Source: Zoroaster sp. YZ-2022 (Eukaryota; Echinodermata; Asteroidea; Forcipulatida; Zoroasteridae). Taken from it: a DNA stretch of 64,000 nt. The position numbers and the translations under genes are program-made. The notes below the pieces were generated by a model. That model saw only the letters and a list, made by a program, of their open reading frames with translations. It searched no databases and was not told the origin of the DNA. Below, one piece after another: positions 57,419 to 64,000 of the stretch. The stretch lies in the NCBI GenBank assembly GCA_029582265.1, contig CM055837.1, positions 11,111,926 to 11,175,925 on the forward strand. The letters run 5' to 3'. How positions within the stretch are numbered: position 1 is the stretch's first letter; every line of letters begins with the position of its first letter.

Positions 57419-60144
57419 ATGGATGTTCAGCGTGGACACTGTTGGCGTTGTGAGAAGGTTCTCCCCAAACATTTAGTGCATTGTGATGACTGCCCAATGG
57501 CTGAGTATTGCACCACATCATGCCGAGATAGAGACAGAGTCAGACACAGCTCTGTTGAGTGTCAGGTATTTGGACCAAAGAAGTGCAACACTTGCGGCAA
57601 GACTGGTGATGTGAAAGAGGTAATTTTTGTTTTACAGCACAAATCTATGTGCGACTACTTGAACTTGTTTGTTTGTCATTTTCATTCTGTTTGTCTGTTT
57701 ATTTGGGAATGTCTTCCACATGTTTTTGCATATACATATGACCAATTCCATGCGAAGGTGGACATGATTCAACCAAAAAAACTGGAAAGAATTTCACAGG
57801 AAAAAAGCTGTTCTCAAAAGAGGAATATTTTAATGATTCAAATCAAGAATAATTTTTGCTGAGTTTCTTTATATTCTTAGGGTTTGTTTGCTTTAAAAAT
57901 ATTTATATTGCATTAACTTTCATTATTCTGCACAGAACATGTTGGTAATTCATTTAATAGCTCATTATCTATTGTAATGTCCATACTCCATAACTTTTTT
58001 AAATTTTGCTTTTCTGCAACAGGTAAAATATTAATTGTAACCATTTAGTTAGCATTTTATATAACTATCGGAAAGGCATGTAAGAGTCTGTGACACAACA
58101 TCCTAGCGTCAAGGGCCCATGGAGTATTTGTCGTCTGTGATAAAGACACTCAAGTTGAGTCAAGTCTTTGGGGAAGAGACTTGAGGCAGGTCAAGTTTTT
58201 TTGTGGCAGAGACTCGAGTCATGTTCACTCATCCAAAAATTGTGACTTCAGTCTGTCTTGAGTTACGTCACTGGCTCATGTCAATGACTCATGTAGTTTA
58301 AAAATTGCCAAGAGCTAGAAGCACTTGGCTTGGAATGATCTCAGTATCCTTGGTGAGTGAGACTTATGGTCATGAGTTTTGTTAGTTTTCATACATATTT
58401 TTAATTCTCTGTCTCTCTCTCTCTTTCTCTCCCTTCTCTCACTCCCCCAGTGTGCACAGTGTAACAATACACGGTACTGTAATAAGACCTGTCAACAGCA
58501 TGACTGGGCAGCTCATAAAAATACATGCAGAGAAATGAGAGATACTATCAAATCCTGTGCAAGAGAAATTGGCAAAAGATACCTTCAACTTGGAAAAGCC
58601 GAGAGAGTTGCTGCTTCACCTCATTACTTTGGAAACACCCTATCTATTGACTTTCTTAAACTTGATGGCAACGAATGGTCTGAAGAAGGTAAAACAAAAG
58701 AAGACTTCACAAGAGACTACCATGTCTTGTCTGCTGGTTGTGGAGACTTGCGCAACACTGTGTTATGACTGCTTCCTTGCCTGCCAAGTACCAAGGAAAA
58801 CTTCACATCACCCTAGATGATTTTGATGCTTTTGTCATGGCAAGAAATGTCTTGTTTCTCTACATGTTGGTTCGGTTTGCAGACACTGAGGACATTGAGA
58901 GCAGTTTGACTACTGTCTGGTACTCACTCCACATTTCAAAGAGAGTATGACCTGATCAAGACAAGCTTAGATGAGCTCATTCAGATGAGTGCTCAAAGTC
59001 TTCATGATGTCACTAAAGGGCTGGTCAGTGTTCTGGATACAGATCTTAGCTATCTGCGTCAGGTTTGGAAAAAGTGGCAATTATTAGAATGTCATGACAC
59101 AAAGCACCTGTATCAATCTAAGAAAACAAAGGAAGGCAATGTTTGAGGATGACCCCCGCACAATGAATGAATCAGTGCCCGTTTATCTGAATCGTTTGCC
59201 TTTAGAAGAAAGAGAGGTTATGAGAGAGTGGTTCGACCATGGGCTATTTTTGCCTATTGAAACTAAACAAACAGACATGCTATTTGACAATATGACACTA
59301 ACTGGAAGACAATCTTTAGTGTATCAGCGAGGCGAAATTTACTATGCCAGATCAGACACTTGTGATTTAACATTAAAGGCACCTAAAGATTACAAATTTG
59401 TCTATTGCATCAACGTACATTCACTTCCCTTCGTAGCATGGGATTGCTTGAGAGTGAGAGAGTCCACTTCCAGATCCTGCTCATCCCCGATGGTAATGTA
59501 TCACAACTATGTGACAAACCTTCTCCAAAAGATGAAAAGTCTCATCCTTCAGGGAAGGCTTTATGTCCACATTTCACTGGCCAACTGTCTGGACTTTCCT
59601 AATCATCATTTGTCCTTAGAGATGCCAAACTATGACCCGGATCTTTACATCCAATCTTGCTGACTCGTTGGCTTTGCTAAGCTCCTCCAGACTTTCAAGC
59701 CATTGTTAAATTGCAGTAACAGCCACTCAGCTATTGTCACTGAGACAATGAACTGGTTGAGAAATATACCTAAGGCTGACCTTCAAGATCTTGAGGGCAC
59801 TCGAGTCAGGCAAATGCTACTCATCATTCGTCTCAGATAGGAAAATTCAATCTTCATTACCTTACATAGGCTGCATCTATTTGTACGAGTATTATAACAA
59901 CATCTCTCACTTCCTCATGTATATGCGAGCAGATATCATGGGAGGGGGACTTGGGATACAACCACTCAAAGATGTGCCATCATTGAACACAGTGATGACA
60001 TATCATGGTATGCAGATGCGTGACTTCAGGAAGGAACTGAACCGACTTGTCCCATTTCAGTATCGTTTGAATGCACGGGACCTGAACATGATGCATGGCC
60101 AAGACAGAGCAATAGAGTGGTATCTGCCACACAAGGACACTTAG
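57419..60144 (+). pseudogene. gene G: double-MYND/DUF4470 paralogue, multiple frameshifts
   Basis: Exon 57419-57619 is intact. Exon 58451-60144 is seven bases shorter than in C, and every difference can be placed. One base is lost near 58766 (the same GTGTTATGAC change as in F), two near 58947 (AGAGAGAG shortened), two near 59095, a one-base loss and a one-base gain around 59332-59352, one gained at 59637 (ACCCGG), one lost at 59666 and two lost at 59808. Between these it is almost base-identical to C, including the variable patches. The first finger and finger 2 are intact; DUF4470 is cut. AATAAA at 60416-60421. The 3' flank switches to the D type from about 60530. Confidence 0.8.
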
Positions 60145-60910
60145 AAGTGGCATTTTTATTTGAATTATTTATTTCACTACTATTATTATTACTTTTTTGT
60201 GGTGAGTGGTGGGGATAGTTGAGCAAGAGGATGTTGTGAATGTATCAACGGGCCATTTTGACCAACGCATAGGGGTAAGGGGAAAATATTGCCTCTCTGC
60301 ACCCCCCCTCAAGATTAAGACTGATTGGGCTGTGCCTCCCAATGATAAAAAACCTCACCATTATCACAAGTGACCACACCCCAAGAATAACACCCATCAA
60401 ACATTTATTCCAATTAATAAATGCCTATCCTGATTTTATTTACAAAATTTTAGTATTAAGTGATTTTTGTTGAAAAAGATCAAATGTGAAACTTTCAAAT
60501 TCACATATTTGAGATACATGAAACATCAACTATGCAGTTGATTCAGTGTGACACAAAACAAACTGGTATTCTCTCATTGGTTCAATTGTGGGTCACCATG
60601 ATGTACAGCTGGCATGACAAGTGACTCATATTATGTGCTGGTCCAATTTTGATAATGACCGGTCTATTATGACGGTTAATAAATCTCCATGTGAACTTCC
60701 TGGGGGCATTTACAGATACATGTAGTACTACTATGAACCAATTTGTTGATATTTCAGTAAGTTGAAGGCAAAATACCATTCATTCATGCATTGTCTTATA
60801 TTCAGGAAAACAAATCAGTGGTGTTTGTAAATACATCAAATTTGAAGAGATCTTTCCAGCCATGGCACATCAAATAATTAATGCTGAAAGTTCAATATCA
60901 AAATGGTGAA

Positions 60911-63900
60911 GAGTTTTTGTGTCTGAACTCCAAAAGCACCCAGATAAAGTGCTTCAATATTACCGGGATAAGGGGAAAAAAAAAATCAATTGTTATGTAA
61001 AAAAAATAGTTTAATCATGGTGTTGGTAATAATCAAAATTTCAAAAAAACCCCCAAGAAAAAAGTTTTAACAAAAAAATTTAAATTTGCATTAAAAAATT
61101 TGGTGTTTTCCCCTTCAAATTGAGCAGTTTTAAGTCAAAAAAAAAATTTGTAGTTCATTAAAAGGCAACTTTAAAAAATTATTTTTGAAGAGTTTCTGTA
61201 TTTTGAAATATGTTTTGTATAAAAATGTTTCGTATTTAAAATAGTTTTGATATTTAGAAGATGTTTTTGTATATTTAAAAAGTTTCATATTTTGAAATGG
61301 GCTGTATATTTAAAATAGTTTTGTATATTTAGAAATATTTCATATTTAGAAGTAGTTTCTGTAATTTAGAAGATACTGTATATTTAAATTTTGTTTTGTA
61401 TATTTAAAAGTTTCTGTATATTTAAAATATATTTTGTATTTTACGGTATGTTTCTGTATATTTAAAGAGTTTCGTATATTGTCACCCCCATGGGAGATCC
61501 TCACAACCCCAAAAAATTTTATCCCCCAATAAACATCCACCAGTTGTTGGACTTTTAAAAAAAAGACCTACCCCATCACACATCAATGGTTTGGGTGTAC
61601 AGTATATCCCTCCCAAATTTAAAAAAAAAACCAGTTGGAGTTTAGGTTAAAGAATGTATAATATTTCCCTTTTATAGATTGTTTTTTTCGTTTTAAAATC
61701 TGTATGTCCCCCTTTTCCCTTAAGGTTTATGAACTGTTGGGGACCTCTTCTTTATTTTGGGGTGACGTTTTGGGTTTCAGGGATTTTCCAACCCTGCTCG
61801 CCACCCTTTCCCTGAAGACGGAAGGCGGGACTATTCCTTTAAACCCGTGGAAAAAATAATGAAATTTTCATGAAAAAAATTCCCCCAACAAACCGTTTTA
61901 AAAACCCAATCAGAGAGACATTCAACGGGGGTGGAATTTGTCCCGGGTTTAAGATGACACAGGACTGAACCTGGGCCTTTTGCGGCAAAATAATATTGAT
62001 TTTTTCGTCACTGAGCCAATCTGAAACAAAATTTTAATCCCTGTTGATCAAAGAATTGTCCCTTCAACACTTATGTTATGTACAGTTGAAACGGTTTTTT
62101 CAAAATAACAGGAAGACTTCAATGGATATTGGCACTCTTTTGTGCATTTTTTAATTGATCAAACATTTTTGTTTTTATTCAAACTTACTTTGTTTTAAAG
62201 CTCGATTGAATCAATTTCCTAGAAATAATTTTTGGGAAAATCTGTCACTTTTTAAAAAAAGTAAAATAATTTTTTTTTTCATTTTCAATTTTTAATTTAG
62301 AATCATTTGTTTTCATTAAAAACTGTAATTATTTTATTATGTTAAAAGACCCCTTTGTGAAAAAAAATTTCTTTTGGGGAGTAATTGTTCGAAAAGTTTG
62401 GTTATAAACCGTTTGGCGTATGTCTGATGCCCTTTTACAAAGTAAATTACTGTTTTTTTTTTATTTTCAAAGGGAAAACTAACCAAAAACAAAGTAAAGA
62501 CCAATTTCAACTTTTTAAATTCCCAAAAAAAGGAAAAAGAACAAAACTTTGTCAGTGTTTTCGTTTTACCTTTTTTATTAACCCCCCTACTGTTTGACCA
62601 TTTGAAACCATTTAAAATTTCCACTTTCAAAAATGCCCATTGGTTTTTTTTTGGTGAAACATTTGAACAGTGTTGGACAAACTTTTCAACCATTCAAATC
62701 CATTCAAATGCATAAAGGGGCCATTGATTTCCCACTTAAAATATCCAAAAGGTTTTTTAAGTGACTCCCTTTGGGAAAAATCCAAAATTTTGGGGAAATC
62801 AATATTAAAGTTTTTCACCATTCAAAACCACAAAACGAATGGTTTTAAAAGGTGCATCAACGAGAAAAAAGGGCCAAAAAATAGGGGGTTAGAAAAAGGA
62901 AATCAGCGATCGCTGAAAAGTTTATCCTGAAGAACTATATAATGTTTAAAAAGTCTTTTGACCTGGTGCCTCCCGGGGCCGGCTTTTTTCTCCCCCTGGA
63001 GACCGGGTGGGTGACGGGACTATCTGCCGGGCCCCCCGTTCTTTTTTGGGGGCCCGTTTCTGTGACTTTTGGCCGGGGTTTCCAACCGGGAGGATGCTTT
63101 GGGGGGGGCCCACAAAAATGCTTCTGATTGCAATCGCGAATCTGGGCCCAAACGGCATGGACGACAAAAAAAACCCCATGTTTTTAAACGAAATTTTTTT
63201 TGTCCAAAAAAACAAAAAATCGATTTTTGTTGTTTTTTTTTTCCGGCTGAAAAGGGAAATCCATGGACCCCTTGTCAAACCCGGGGAAAGGAAAAAATAT
63301 CGTTCTTAATGAGCGTGACTTTTGCAATAAAATTTTTATTGAATTTTCTTGAATCCTTTTTTTTTGGGGGGTTTTTTCAAAAAATTCTCCCGGTTTTCTG
63401 AAACCCAAAACACGAAATTAATAAAAATAAAAATTTAAAAATAATAATAATAATAATAATAAAAATAAAAAATTAAAAATTAAAAATTATAAAAATAATT
63501 TGATTTTAACTTTATCAACAAACTGGGCTCAACTTATTACTTTTCCCCCCTCATCAGGCATAAAAATTTTTTGAAACCATCTCAGCTCCCCCGGGGATCA
63601 GCTCAAATTTCGCCATTTTCATTGGGCTAACAAAAACAACAACCAATTCTGCCCTCACGGTCCCCCCTGGTGGGGAAAAAGGGTTTTGGTAAAGGTTTTC
63701 AAAGGGCCGCACCTGGTGGCCGGGGTTTGCCAATTCTGGCGACTGCCTCAGAACACAACCGATACACTAAAAAGCCAGCCTCACCCATCCGCAAACCTAT
63801 TTATATAATAATGGATAATTTTTTCTGTTGTAAATAATCAAAAAGTTAATCCATTTGTTGTATTTTGGGAAAGTTTTAAGAAAGAATCCATGTCAATAGT

Positions 63901-64000
63901 CACACGTATGTTTAGTATTAATGGAATATCCCATCAGTCTTTTACCTTTTCCATTTTTTTCCCCGGTTGTTTCCCTTTTCCATGTTCTTTTGGAATGGTC
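60911..64000 (-). pseudogene. IBTK: corrupted copy of the 27.7-31.1 kb IBTK region
   Basis: From the junction AATGGTGAAG the sequence follows 27731-31160 in order: the 22-bp repeat remnant (61190-61480), the exon 28571-28714 counterpart (about 61730-61840), the ACCATTCAAA MITE (about 62585-62890), the exon 30070-30288 counterpart (about 62970-63160), the SINE (about 63440-63780) and the start of exon 31140-31777 (from about 63945). Nearly every line has deletions and stretched homopolymers, so no exon is translatable. The pattern resembles uncorrected read errors more than natural decay, because coding and non-coding parts are hit alike. Confidence 0.75.

Noticed and set aside
62946..63408. 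Open frames on both strands in the last kilobase
   Set aside because: They arise from homopolymer-distorted copies of IBTK exon and intron sequence and have no counterpart in the clean copy.

Overview
The window is AT-rich, intron-bearing eukaryotic DNA with tRNA-derived SINE copies, many short inverted-repeat transposons, a LINE remnant, satellites and GT-AG splice sites. The gene content (a multi-copy double-MYND/DUF4470 family and an IBTK orthologue) and the repeat style suggest a marine deuterostome invertebrate such as an echinoderm or hemichordate. The sequence does not fix the species.

Layout. 1-5.5 kb: non-coding, with a 188-bp satellite. 5.5-27.7 kb (+ strand): four paralogues of a two-coding-exon gene (A-D) encoding about 633 aa, with two tandem MYND zinc fingers followed by a DUF4470-type domain. 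A is broken; B, C and D are open. A 3.4-kb, 33-bp minisatellite lies between C and D. 27.7-37.4 kb: exons of IBTK on the - strand (BTB2, BACK-like and linker regions), with introns full of small transposons. 39.7-41.9 kb: the last three IBTK exons on the - strand, including the C-terminus and stop. 43.2-60.9 kb (+ strand): a second array of the MYND genes (E intact, F and G frameshifted). 60.9-64 kb: a badly corrupted copy of 27.7-31.1 kb.

How it fits together. IBTK reads right to left, yet its C-terminal exons (39.7-41.9) lie to the right of its middle exons (28.6-36.4). The order is resolved if each MYND array sits inside one IBTK intron, antisense to it. The right-hand copy then reads: middle exons (64 to 61.7 kb), intron carrying genes E-G, C-terminal exons (41.9 to 39.7 kb). 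The splice phase of the exon at 28571-28714 fits the exon at 41780-41887. The left copy (A-D plus 28.6-36.4 kb) is a second, incomplete repeat of the same arrangement. Either a segment of roughly 33 kb is duplicated in tandem, or two haplotypes were joined by the assembler. B pairs with F and C pairs with G in sequence and in spacing, and both arrays end at the same junction (27731 and 60911).

The most unusual single feature is a 66-bp insertion with an 8-bp target duplication inside a conserved IBTK exon. It carries its own GT and AG and would leave the frame open if spliced, so it is a candidate introner. Much of the rest is repeat biology: a Helentron-like element, a foldback element, several MITE families with visible target duplications and in some cases empty sites in sister copies, and a minisatellite that seems to have grown out of the gene spacer.
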